Shown here: piece by piece, positions 7,058 through 15,052 of the stretch
How the letters are laid out: each line of letters begins with the position of its first letter
Position numbering within the stretch: the stretch's first letter is position 1
Assembly (NCBI RefSeq): GCF_937859915.1
Contig: NZ_CALMAW010000051.1
Location: 1-36,885 of the forward strand
Direction of reading: 5' to 3'
DNA from: an uncultured Sphingomonas sp.
GTDB lineage: Bacteria > Pseudomonadota > Alphaproteobacteria > Sphingomonadales > Sphingomonadaceae
Length of the DNA: 36,885 nucleotides
Made by a program: the position numbers and the translations under genes
Notes under the pieces: model-generated
Told to the model about the DNA's origin: nothing
The model's database searches: none
Seen by the model: only the letters and a program-made list of their open reading frames with translations

Positions 7058-9493
7058 TCAGAACTTGTAGGCGGCGGTCACCGTCGCATGGCGGCCGAAG
7101 ATCGGGCGCCCCAGGAAGAAGCCGTTCTGATCGGCGGCGCCCACGGTGCGGACATTGCCTTCGGTCAGCGCCAGCTTGTTGGTGACGTTCTCGACGGTCC
7201 CCTGGATCGAGAAGCGATCGTTGAGGTCGATCGAGGTGCCCAAGTCGACGGTGTTGTAGCTGCCGAGCGGCTGCTGGTTCTCGATGTCGGCGAAACGGTT
7301 GCCGATATGCGTGAAGGTGCCGAACAGCCGCGCCTGACCCCACACCGTCTTGAAGGTGTAGGACGGGATCGCCGCGATCTGGAAGCGCGGCTGGCGGTTG
7401 ACGTCGTTACCCGAATTGGTCCCGAAATTGCGGAACTTGCCATTCTGGTAGACGCCGCGCGTGGCGAGCTGGAAACCCGCGAACGGCCGCACCGCGCCTT
7501 CGAACTCGATGCCATACGCACGCGACCCGCCGAACTCGACAACATTCTGCTCGACGCCGTTCACGACGCGGATGTCCTGGAAGACCAGGTTGCGGAACTT
7601 ATTGTAGAAGCCGGTCAGGTAGAGATCGTAATAGTGCGTCGAGGTCTTGAGGCCGACTTCGTACTGGTTAGCACTCTGCGGCTTGATGTCCTGCGTGCTG
7701 GTGGCGTTGCCGCGCAGATCGTCGAACTGCGGCAGCAGCGCGCCGTGGTTGGCACGCAGGAAGCCGTTCAGATGGTTGGTGAACGCATAGTCCGCGCCCG
7801 CCGTCCAGCTGACCTGCGTCTTGCTGTAGCCGACCTTGGAGAAGGTGCCGTTGAGATAGGTCGCGCCATTGTTGTACGCGGTCAGCGGATTGTTATCGAG
7901 ATCGCCGGTCGAGCTGTTCTCATAGGTGTCGCGCAGCTTCTCATGCTCGACGCGCACGCCGCCATCGAGGCGGAGCTTGCCGATCTTCCACTCGTCGCTG
8001 ATGTAGCCCGCGACATTGTCGCTCTTGTAGAAGGCGTTGACGTCATAGCTGTTGGCGCTGGTGAAGCCGTTGCGGGTCAGCTGCGTGCCGTTGGCGAGCG
8101 AGGCGTTGAGCACGCGCGCCTGCGGCTCGAGCGCGAGCAGGATGCTGTTGCCCAGGTTCCAGACGTCATGGTCCTTCACATGAGCATAATAGCCGCCGAA
8201 GGTGATCGTATTTCCCTCGAAGATTTCCTTGGAGAGCTTCAATTCGTCGGTGAAGCTCTGGATATGCTTCGAGACCGACCAGATGCCCGCCTGGATCGTC
8301 TCCTGATTGGCGGTCAGCGCGCGGCCGCTGTCGGCATAGGTGACCGTGCCCGGCTGGCCGGCGAGATATTCGGCGACGGACTGCGGATTGCTGCCGGTGA
8401 ACAGCGCGAAGGTGTTCGAGCGGCCCTTGGTGAAGTTGACGTTGTTCTGCAGCTGGAAGAAGCCGAAGTCGTAATTGAACGTGCTGCCCAGCGTGTAGAC
8501 GCGCGAGCCGCGGCCCTTCGACAGGTCGACCGCCTTGGTCTGCGTCGGACCGCCGTTGACGCTCGGGCCGGTCTCGATCAGCGTATGCTCGATTTCCTTG
8601 CCGACCAGCGTGTCGGTGCGCGCGTCGAAGCCCGGGATGGTACTGAACTTGCCGTTGGTCTCCTGCAGCGGCATCGGCGTGTAGAAGGCGTTCTTGTCGT
8701 CGAGATAGCGCGCATAGGCGGTGAGCTTGCCGGCATCGAACTTGTGCGTGATGTTGCCGGTGACCTGGCCGCCGAGATCGCCCGGGAAGCCGGTGTGGCG
8801 GAAGCCCTTCGAGTAGCGGTAGAAGCCGCCGAGCATGTAGGTCGTGTCCTCGGCGATCGGGCCCTGCGCCACGACGTCGCCGCGATAGGTGCCCTCGGTG
8901 CCGTAGGTGGCGCGCATCGAGAGATGCGGGTCCTGCGTGCCCTCCTTGAGGATGAAGTTGGTGGTCGCACCCGGCTGGCCGTTGGCGAAGATCGGGCTGG
9001 GGCCGCCGCGCAGCACCTCGACGCGCTCGATCGTGTCGTCGAGGCGGAAGATCGAGCTGTCCTCGAGGAAGGAGAGCGAGGAGGGTGCGATGATCGGCGA
9101 GCCGTTCATCTCGACGGTCAGGAACGGCGCGTCACCGGTCGAGGGGAAGCCGCGGATGAAGACGTTGGCGCCGGCCTGGCCGCCCGAGCTTTCCACCCAC
9201 ACGCCGGGCACGATCTTGAGCAGGTCGGCGGTCGAGGTCGGCTGGACCTCGCGGATCTGCTCGGCCGAGGCGGTCGAGATCGAATAGCTGGTGTCGAGCT
9301 TTCGGATGCCCTCGCGGTTGGCGTTGCCGGTGACGACGATCTCCTGCGCCTCGGGCACGGTGGCGGGGGCGGGGGCGTCGGCGGGGGTCGCGGACGGCGT
9401 CGGGTTGGGCTGATTGACGTCCTGCGCCAAGACGGGCGAGGCGCCGAGCACGGTGCCGGCGAGCAGCCCGATGATGAGTTTGGAGTGAGTCAT
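7058..9493 (-). CDS. TonB-dependent receptor without STN domain (811 aa)
   Basis: Outer-membrane importer. The signal peptide is MTHSKLIIGLLAGTVLGASP with cleavage near VLA/Q, followed by a Pro/Ala linker and a TonB-box-like EIVVTG (51-56). The plug carries GGQAGANVFIRGFPSTGDA and IERVEVLRGGPSPIFANGQ, and the barrel ends GRHATVTAAYKF. It is clearly paralogous to the receptor encoded just upstream (9659-12379): they share GANxFxRGxPSxGDA, the WNLGN and EPQAR stretches, and a C-terminal LTEGNxRTVGA...RPIxGR. Unlike that paralogue it has no STN domain and therefore should not signal to FecR. It sits directly before the trehalase, which makes a trehalose- or glucose-containing ligand the best guess (inference). 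ATG 9493 has a modest AGGGA ribosome-binding site. Confidence 0.95.
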   Translation of the reverse strand: MTHSKLIIGLLAGTVLGASPVLAQDVNQPNPTPSATPADAPAPATVPEAQEIVVTGNANREGIRKLDTSYSISTASAEQIREVQPTSTADLLKIVPGVWVESSGGQAGANVFIRGFPSTGDAPFLTVEMNGSPIIAPSSLSFLEDSSIFRLDDTIERVEVLRGGPSPIFANGQPGATTNFILKEGTQDPHLSMRATYGTEGTYRGDVVAQGPIAEDTTYMLGGFYRYSKGFRHTGFPGDLGGQVTGNITHKFDAGKLTAYARYLDDKNAFYTPMPLQETNGKFSTIPGFDARTDTLVGKEIEHTLIETGPSVNGGPTQTKAVDLSKGRGSRVYTLGSTFNYDFGFFQLQNNVNFTKGRSNTFALFTGSNPQSVAEYLAGQPGTVTYADSGRALTANQETIQAGIWSVSKHIQSFTDELKLSKEIFEGNTITFGGYYAHVKDHDVWNLGNSILLALEPQARVLNASLANGTQLTRNGFTSANSYDVNAFYKSDNVAGYISDEWKIGKLRLDGGVRVEHEKLRDTYENSSTGDLDNNPLTAYNNGATYLNGTFSKVGYSKTQVSWTAGADYAFTNHLNGFLRANHGALLPQFDDLRGNATSTQDIKPQSANQYEVGLKTSTHYYDLYLTGFYNKFRNLVFQDIRVVNGVEQNVVEFGGSRAYGIEFEGAVRPFAGFQLATRGVYQNGKFRNFGTNSGNDVNRQPRFQIAAIPSYTFKTVWGQARLFGTFTHIGNRFADIENQQPLGSYNTVDLGTSIDLNDRFSIQGTVENVTNKLALTEGNVRTVGAADQNGFFLGRPIFGRHATVTAAYKF

Positions 9494-9529
9494 GTGGTTC
9501 GTCCCTGAAGAATGATTTTTATCGTTGGA

Positions 9530-9554
9530 GGCGTCCGTTCCGGTAACGGACGCC
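9530..9554 (-). other. 10-bp hairpin upstream of the non-STN receptor
   Basis: GGCGTCCGTT (9530-9539) pairs perfectly with AACGGACGCC (9545-9554) around CCGGT. It lies about 37 bp before ATG 9493. No T-run follows on the minus strand, so it is as likely a 5'-leader structure or protein-binding palindrome as a terminator of the upstream receptor gene. Confidence 0.45.
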
Positions 9555-9558
9555 CGTG

Positions 9559-9583
9559 TCGCGAAGCGCGTGGGCGCTCGCGA
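9559..9583 (-). other. Second hairpin in the receptor-receptor gap
   Basis: TCGCGA and GCGC pair with GCGC and TCGCGA across 9559-9583 with one bulged A and a GTGG loop. Together with the hairpin at 9530-9554 it fills most of the space between the two receptor genes (9494-9658), where no other gene is visible. It may act as a terminator or RNA-stability element. Confidence 0.4.
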
Positions 9584-9658
9584 TGTCGGTCTCGTGCATG
9601 CCGGAAGACCTGAACCCTTAGGGCGGGCTGCGCGGGGGAGGGCGTTCGCCTGCCATCG

Positions 9659-12379
9659 TCAGAACGCGTAGCGTGCGCTGAATTCGACCGAGCGGCCGAG
9701 GATCGGGCGCGCGAAGACCGGCCCGCTCTGCTGCGCGCCCACTGTGCGCGGATTGCCCTCGGTCAGCCCGATCGTATCGGTGAGATTGTCGGCGACGATC
9801 TGCAGCCGGAGACGGCGGGTCATGTCGACGATCAGCCCGGCGTCCCAGGTGACGAAGCGCGGCAGCAGCTGCGCGTTCTGCACGTCCGACCAGCGATCGC
9901 CGATATACGCGACCGTCGTGTAGAGGCTCGCCTTGCGGCCGCCGAGGCGGACGTCCCACTCAGGCGTCAGCCGCCATTGCCATTGCGGCTGACGCTGGAC
10001 GCGGTTGCCGCTGAGGTCGGTCGCGCCGCCGTCGGTGAAGAAACGGTGGTAGCGCGCGTCGAGCCAGCTGCCCGAGGCGGTGACCGAGACGGCCTGCACC
10101 GGTCGCCAGACGCCTTCGAGCTCGAGCCCCGTCGCATGCGCGCCACCGATCGAGGCCAGCGGCGCACCGGCGGTGATCACGGTCGTCGCGAGCCCCTGAA
10201 AACTGTTGTGATAGAGCGTCGCCGAGGCGGCCAGCGGTCCGGTCGCGAGTTTGACGCCCGCCTCCACCGTATCGACGCGCGGCGCGACAGCGATCCCGTC
10301 GCGCAGGTTGTCGAAGAAGGGGAAGCTGTGGCCGTGGCTGAACCGCGCGAAGCCGGTGAGCGCTTTGGCGATCTCGACATTGGCGCCGATCGTCCAGGAC
10401 AGCGCGCCGTTCCGGTAACGCAGCCGCGACGTGCTGCCGTCGGGGACGACGTCCTGATTGTCGTAGAGCGTCGTCGGATCGCCATCGAGTCCGCCCGGGC
10501 CGGCGGGCCGCTGGCCGGCGACGGTGCCGTCGACCGCATGATATTGGTAGCGCACCGCACCGTCGACGCGCAGCCGGTCGGTCAGCCGGATCTCGTCGGC
10601 GGCATAGGCGGCGAGGTCGTCGCCCGTGTAGCGCGCGTCGACCGCGAAGTCGGTGCCGCTGACGAAGCCGTCGCGCGTCACCTGCGCGCCGTCGGTCAGC
10701 GTCATGTTCAGACGCCGCGCCTGTGGTTCGGCGGTAAGCAGCAGGTCGTTGCCGAGGTTCCATCGGTCGCGCGAACTGTAATGCGCGGCGTAGAGTCCGA
10801 TCGTCGCGGTGCTGTGGCCGGTCTTCCATTCCGCGGTGGCGTCGTTGACGATCGCCGCGATCCGCTTGCGCACCGTCCACACACCCGCCTCGACCACCGC
10901 CTGATCGGAGGAGACGCCGGCCCCGCCCGCGACCGTGGTCAGCGAGGCGATCGTGCCGCCGCGGCTCGCGGCATAATCGGCAGCGCTCATCGGCGGCACG
11001 TTGCTGGAGACCAGCCCGGTCGTGTCGGCATCGCCGGCCAGCCAGCTTGCCTTGTCGCGCAGCGTGACGCCGTCGCCGAGATCGACCTGCAGATTGGTCC
11101 CGAGATTGACGATCCGCGCGCCGCGGCCGTCGTCGAGATCGTAGCGACTGCCGTCGTTGCGCACCCCCGTCCGCGTGTCGGGGCCCGCCAGCGTGCCGGT
11201 ACCGGCATCGAAGCCCGGGTAGGCGGTAACGCGGTGCCCGTCCTGCTCGACCGGGACGGGCAGCAGCCACTGGCTGCGATCGTTCAGATAGCGGGCGAAG
11301 ACGAGCAGCGACCCGTTCGTGAAATTCTGGCGCAGATTGGCGGTGACCTGGCCGCCGCGGTCGGCCGCGAAACCGGGTGAGCGGACGCCGTCGCCGCGCG
11401 AGACATAGCCGCCGATCAGGACGCGCGTGTCGTCCCCGAGCGGGCCCGAGACGAAGCCGTCGGCGCGGACTTCGCCGTCGTCGATCACGCTCGCCTTGAC
11501 CGCGCCGGCCGGCGTCGCGCCGCCCTCGCGCTGGACGAGGTTGACGGTGACGCCCGGTTGGCCCGAGGCGAAGAGCGCGCCGGTGCCGCCGCGCACCGCC
11601 TCGACCCGCTGCACCGTCTCGTCGAGGCGGTAGAGCTGCGAATTCTCGAGGAAGGACAAAGTCGCCGGCGGAAAGAAGGGCACGCCTTCGGTCTGGAAGG
11701 TAACATATTCGGCGTCGCCGCCAGAGGGGTAGCCGCGCACGAAGATGTTGGCGCCGTTCTTGCCGCCCGAGGTCTCGATGGTGAGGCCGGGCACGAGCCG
11801 CAACACATCGGCGGTGCTCGCGGGCGAGAGCCGGTCGATCGCGGCGCGGTCGATCGCCGTCACCGCGAACGCCGCGTCCTGGCGGCGCGCGCCGCCGCCT
11901 GCGGTGCCAACGACGACGATGTCCGGGTTGGCGGCGAGCGGGTCCGGCAAGGCCGTCACTGGGATCAGGCGGGGCTGAGGGGCCGCGCTAGCCACGGGAA
12001 CCGCCTCGAGCAGATAGGCCCCGCCCGGTGCGGTGCGCGCCCGTAGACCGCTGCCCGCGAGCAGGCCCGCCAATGCGCGATCCGGATCGAGCCGGCCATG
12101 GACCGGCGCTGCGCGTCTGCCGCGGACGTCCTGGGGCGCGAACAGCAATTGCCGATGGCTCTGCCGCGCAAAGGCGGTCAGCGCATCGGAAAGGTCGCTG
12201 CGAGGAATGTCGAAGGCGAGCGGCGCCGCGATCGCGCGGGCGGGCCAGATCGCGGTCGCCAGCAACGCGGCCGCGCACAGCGGGACGAGCGCGGACAAGT
12301 CTTGCCATGATGCGTGCCTCCCCCTTCGCGATCCCGTCGTGCGCGGAACCTTCGAAGGACAAGACGCAGGGCTTCCCAA
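9659..12379 (-). CDS. TonB-dependent receptor with N-terminal STN signalling domain (FecA type)
   Basis: This is an outer-membrane transducer and importer. The mature protein begins with an STN domain (LAFDIPRSDLSDALTAFARQ through RTAPGGAYLLEAV), which in FecA-type systems contacts FecR. It is followed by a TonB-box-like DIVVVG, a plug (GANIFVRGYPSGGDA, VQRVEAVRGGTGALFASGQ) and a barrel ending GRSVEFSARYAF. FecI and FecR homologues lie immediately upstream. The start is uncertain. The longest frame begins at TTG 12379, 11 nt after GGAGG, and gives a 50-residue, Arg-rich leader. The best site, GGGGGAGG with 8 nt to ATG 12308, is in another frame. Removing one base shortly after that ATG would give a textbook signal peptide (MARLVALVPLCAAALLATA). 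The receptor is a paralogue of the next gene (7058-9493). The ligand is unknown; the trehalase downstream hints at a glucoside. Confidence 0.9.
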   Translation of the reverse strand: MGSPASCPSKVPRTTGSRRGRHASWQDLSALVPLCAAALLATAIWPARAIAAPLAFDIPRSDLSDALTAFARQSHRQLLFAPQDVRGRRAAPVHGRLDPDRALAGLLAGSGLRARTAPGGAYLLEAVPVASAAPQPRLIPVTALPDPLAANPDIVVVGTAGGGARRQDAAFAVTAIDRAAIDRLSPASTADVLRLVPGLTIETSGGKNGANIFVRGYPSGGDAEYVTFQTEGVPFFPPATLSFLENSQLYRLDETVQRVEAVRGGTGALFASGQPGVTVNLVQREGGATPAGAVKASVIDDGEVRADGFVSGPLGDDTRVLIGGYVSRGDGVRSPGFAADRGGQVTANLRQNFTNGSLLVFARYLNDRSQWLLPVPVEQDGHRVTAYPGFDAGTGTLAGPDTRTGVRNDGSRYDLDDGRGARIVNLGTNLQVDLGDGVTLRDKASWLAGDADTTGLVSSNVPPMSAADYAASRGGTIASLTTVAGGAGVSSDQAVVEAGVWTVRKRIAAIVNDATAEWKTGHSTATIGLYAAHYSSRDRWNLGNDLLLTAEPQARRLNMTLTDGAQVTRDGFVSGTDFAVDARYTGDDLAAYAADEIRLTDRLRVDGAVRYQYHAVDGTVAGQRPAGPGGLDGDPTTLYDNQDVVPDGSTSRLRYRNGALSWTIGANVEIAKALTGFARFSHGHSFPFFDNLRDGIAVAPRVDTVEAGVKLATGPLAASATLYHNSFQGLATTVITAGAPLASIGGAHATGLELEGVWRPVQAVSVTASGSWLDARYHRFFTDGGATDLSGNRVQRQPQWQWRLTPEWDVRLGGRKASLYTTVAYIGDRWSDVQNAQLLPRFVTWDAGLIVDMTRRLRLQIVADNLTDTIGLTEGNPRTVGAQQSGPVFARPILGRSVEFSARYAF

Positions 12380-12397
12380 AACCCGAACCCCCTCCGG
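12357..12397 (-). promoter_or_regulatory. Candidate ECF-sigma promoter / ribosome-binding region of the STN receptor
   Basis: On the minus strand the FecR-receptor gap reads AAAAAATATA, then GGAGGGGG, then GGGAAGCCC, then CGTCTTGTCC (12366-12357). An A/T block in otherwise GC-rich DNA followed by a CGT-containing element fits a FecI-type promoter, where -10 elements often contain CGT. The same GGAGGGGG could instead be the Shine-Dalgarno for TTG 12379. The two readings exclude each other in detail. Confidence 0.35.
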
Positions 12398-12417
12398 ATA
12401 TATTTTTTCGTTGCGCC

Positions 12418-13335
12418 CTATCGCGCGGCGATCAGGACGCTCCCGTTGCTATCCTGCTTGGCGCGGACAGGGAAGCCCGCGGCCAGCGCCTCGACGAAAG
12501 CCGGGGTCTCGGCCGTTCGAAAAGCGCCCGAGATGCGCAGCAGCGCGGTGCGGCTGTCCGCAATGCGGATCGGATGGAGGCGGTAGCGGTTGAGTTCGGC
12601 CGCTGCCTCGGCAACCGGTATGTCGTGGAGCAGCAGAAGGCCGTCGCGCCAGCCGGTGATCGCGGCGGGGTCGACGGGGCGACGGATGGTGACGTCGCTG
12701 CCGCGCACGACGAGCAGCCGTCCCGGATCGAGCGCAACCGCACCGCCCGCGTCCGTCATGGCGAGCGACCCGTGCGCTGCGAAGGCGCGCGTCTGCGCGG
12801 CGTCGGTGCGCACATCATAGTCGCCGGGCGTCGCGGTGAAGGTGTGGCCGCCCGCGGTGACGACGAAGGGCAAAGGCGACGCCGCGACCTTGAACCAGGC
12901 CTGCCCGTCGAGCAGCACCTGTCGCGCCGTGCCGGTGAAGCGGACCTGGATGCGGCTGGCGGTGTCGAGCGTGACCGTCGAGCCGTCGGGCAAGGTGACG
13001 TCGGCCTGCTGACCGATCCCGGTCCGAAAGGTTTCGCCCGCGGCTTGCGCCGGCTTGGGCGCCGCGAGGGCATGGAGACCGAACGCCGCGAGCGGCGCAG
13101 TGGCCAGCAGGACCAGCGCGGCGGCGACCGCCCGAGGCCTGATCCGGGACGGACCGCGACGGAGTGCGGCACGTGCGACGGCGGCCTGCCGCAACGCGAG
13201 CAGCGGATACTCTGCAGCGAGCATGCGTGCGCTGGCGTGCGCGTGCGCCACATGGTCATAGGCGCGCGCGTGGTCGACGCTCTGGTCTCGCCACGTCGCG
13301 AACGCCGCGCGCGTAGCGTCGGTCGAGGCGGCCAT
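12418..13335 (-). CDS. fecR: FecR-type anti-sigma factor (at least 305 aa)
   Basis: This is an inner-membrane regulator that holds a FecI-type sigma factor until the STN receptor signals ligand. After ATG 13335 the protein shows a cytoplasmic region (AAFATWRDQSVDHARAYDHV), one membrane segment (about residues 68-91), then the FecR core (FRTGIGQQADVTLPDGSTVTL, about 103-123) and a C-terminal receptor-contact region (GWRDGLLLLHDIPVAEAAAE). The N-terminal DUF4880-like domain seems to begin before this ATG: the frame upstream reads HLSELLLTEAALWHER, which belongs to that domain. There is no ATG, GTG or TTG in that extension. Initiation may use CTG 13380 or ATC 13398, the latter with GAGGA 8 nt upstream, overlapping the sigma gene stop. 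The gene sits between fecI and the STN receptor, as in classic cell-surface signalling sets. Confidence 0.9.
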   Translation of the reverse strand: MAASTDATRAAFATWRDQSVDHARAYDHVAHAHASARMLAAEYPLLALRQAAVARAALRRGPSRIRPRAVAAALVLLATAPLAAFGLHALAAPKPAQAAGETFRTGIGQQADVTLPDGSTVTLDTASRIQVRFTGTARQVLLDGQAWFKVAASPLPFVVTAGGHTFTATPGDYDVRTDAAQTRAFAAHGSLAMTDAGGAVALDPGRLLVVRGSDVTIRRPVDPAAITGWRDGLLLLHDIPVAEAAAELNRYRLHPIRIADSRTALLRISGAFRTAETPAFVEALAAGFPVRAKQDSNGSVLIAAR

Positions 13336-13390
13336 GCGCTCGTGCCACAGCGCCGCCTCGGTCAGCAGCAGCTCACTCAGGTGCGGCTCG

Positions 13391-14020
13391 TCAACGATGG
13401 CGCCAGTCCTCGAGCGCCAGCGTGACGCGCGCCAGCGCCTTGGCCTGATGTTTCTCGGCGGCGCGGGTCGAGATCCCGAGCGCGTGCGCGACGTCCGCCA
13501 TCTTCAGTCCCTCCAGCACGCGCAGCACGAAGACGTCGCGGGTCCGTTCGGGAAGCTCGAGCAGCACGGCCTGCAGGCGGTCCGCCGCTTCCCTGCTCTC
13601 CAAGACGCGGTCGGGCGGAATCTCCGAACCCGCAACATCGTCGCCGATCAGTTCGTCATGCAGCCCGCCGCCGCGGACATGGTCGCGCCGCGCCCGGTCC
13701 TTGAGGACATTGGCGGCGGTGACGAACAGGAAATGCTCGGGCTTCTCGATCGTCGCCGGATCGCGCATCCGGCTAAGGCGGAGGAAGACGTCCTGGACGA
13801 GATCGGCGACGTCGGCCGGCACCTTCACCCGCCGCTCGAAGAATCGGCCGAGCGCCGCGCCATAGGTCGCCGCCAGCCGGGCGAGGATGACGTCGCGGGC
13901 CGCGGAGCCGGCCGGGTCGGTGGGACGCAGGTGCAGGGCCATGGGCTGAACGCGATGCTTCTGCCGAACGGATCGCGAATGCAAGGACGATAGCGCGCGT
14001 CGCTCGTCCGCGGTGCGCAT
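13391..14020 (-). CDS. fecI: FecI-type ECF sigma factor (up to 209 aa)
   Basis: This alternative sigma factor is expected to transcribe the STN receptor gene. Sigma region 2 is seen at about residues 43-115 (ADLVQDVFLRLSRMRDP; ANVLKDRARRD) and region 4 at about 145-200, with LPERTRDVFVLRVLEG, a helix-turn-helix KMADVAHALGISTRAAEKH, and ALARV. ATG 14020 lies 3 bp after the LacI stop; the internal ATG 13942 (MALHLRPTDPAGS) gives a length closer to typical FecI proteins and may be the real start. The stop at 13391 lies inside the upstream-extended fecR frame, so the two are probably translationally coupled. FecI proteins usually serve iron-siderophore uptake, but in sphingomonads and other proteobacteria such sets also control carbohydrate receptors. 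The trehalase and sugar permease here favour sugar control (inference). Confidence 0.92.
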   Translation of the reverse strand: MRTADERRALSSLHSRSVRQKHRVQPMALHLRPTDPAGSAARDVILARLAATYGAALGRFFERRVKVPADVADLVQDVFLRLSRMRDPATIEKPEHFLFVTAANVLKDRARRDHVRGGGLHDELIGDDVAGSEIPPDRVLESREAADRLQAVLLELPERTRDVFVLRVLEGLKMADVAHALGISTRAAEKHQAKALARVTLALEDWRHR

Positions 14021-14023
14021 CGA

Positions 14024-15052
14024 TCAGGCGGTTTCCGCGCCCTCGCCGGTGCTGTCGCGCGCCACCAGATCATAGCCGAGGCGGCGGCGATATTCGGCGG
14101 CGGCCATGTTGGCGCGGTAGCCCGGGTCGATCAGGATATCCACCGCCGCCGCCCCCATCTCCGAGACGGGCTGGCGGATCGTCGTGATCGGCGGCCAGGC
14201 CAGCCGCGCGGTCGCCGCGTCGTCGAAGCCAGCGATGGCGAGGTCGGCCGGCACCGCCACATGATGCTTGAGCGCCGCGACCGAGACGCCCAACGCCATG
14301 TCGTCGTTGCTGGCGAAGATCGCGCTCGGACGCGGACGCATCGCCAGCAGCGCCTCGCCGGCCTCGAGCCCCGAGCGGAACGAAAAGTCGCCGCGCAGCA
14401 TATGGCGCTCGTCGACCGCGAGCCCGGCCGCCGCCATCGCCGCGACGAACCCCGCGCGGCGCTTGGCCGAGCTGGCATGCGCGCGATCGCCCTCGATGAA
14501 GCCGATGTCGCGATGGCCGAGCGCGATCAGCCGGGCGGTCATGTCGTACGCCGCGCGCTCCTCGTCGATCTCGACCGAGCCGAACGCTGCACGGCCGGTG
14601 TCGGCCGGCGAAATGCATACGAAGGGAATTTGTAGCGCGGTGAGTTTGGCGAGCAGTGCTCCATTCTGGCTCAGCGGCGGCGCCAGGATCGCGCCGTCGA
14701 GCCGCAGTGACTGGGCGGTCTCGGTCAGCTCGTCGACCCACGTCGCGCTCGCCAGGTCGAGCGGCTGGACGAGCAGGTGATAATGGCGCTCGCGGCACCG
14801 CATCAGCGCGCCGCGCTGCATCGCGGTGGCATAGCCCGAGGCGGGATCGTCGAAGAACAGCGCGATCAGATAGGAGCGCGCGCTCGATAGGCTGCGCGCA
14901 TAGGCGTTGGGCCGGTAGCCGAGCTCGCCGACGACGCGCATCACCGCCTCGCGAACGTGGGTCCGGACATGCTGTTCGCCGTTCATCACGCGCGACACGG
15001 TCTTGGTCGAGACGCCGGCGTGCGCGGCGACGTCCTTGATGGTGACGGTCAC
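14024..15052 (-). CDS. LacI-family transcriptional regulator (342 aa)
   Basis: This is a sugar-responsive repressor. The N-terminal helix-turn-helix is clear (TIKDVAAHAGVSTKTVSRVM), followed by the hinge region (YRPNAYARSLSS) and a periplasmic-binding-protein-like effector domain with RAAYDMTARLIALGHRDIGF, PSAIFASNDDMALGV and ADLAIAGFDDAATARL. GTG 15052 has GGAGG 4 nt upstream and overlaps the permease stop (GTGA), so the two genes are coupled. Two identical GACATCGATGTC palindromes in the divergent promoter at 16295-16329 are the likely operators, because LacI-family sites are palindromes with a central CG. It would then autoregulate the minus-strand block and also repress the divergent TonB receptor-halogenase-GH3 group. 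The effector is unknown; glucose or a glucoside is a reasonable guess. Confidence 0.93.
   Translation of the reverse strand: MTVTIKDVAAHAGVSTKTVSRVMNGEQHVRTHVREAVMRVVGELGYRPNAYARSLSSARSYLIALFFDDPASGYATAMQRGALMRCRERHYHLLVQPLDLASATWVDELTETAQSLRLDGAILAPPLSQNGALLAKLTALQIPFVCISPADTGRAAFGSVEIDEERAAYDMTARLIALGHRDIGFIEGDRAHASSAKRRAGFVAAMAAAGLAVDERHMLRGDFSFRSGLEAGEALLAMRPRPSAIFASNDDMALGVSVAALKHHVAVPADLAIAGFDDAATARLAWPPITTIRQPVSEMGAAAVDILIDPGYRANMAAAEYRRRLGYDLVARDSTGEGAETA

Noticed and set aside
6993-7343. N-terminal extension of the trehalase frame into the receptor gene
   Set aside because: Overlaps the receptor C-terminus and replaces a good signal peptide at ATG 6992 with non-coding sequence.
7088-9508. 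806-codon plus-strand ORF opposite the receptor gene
   Set aside because: Arg/Ala/Gly/Val-rich translation with no domain, exactly opposite a well-supported TonB receptor; a GC-rich shadow frame.
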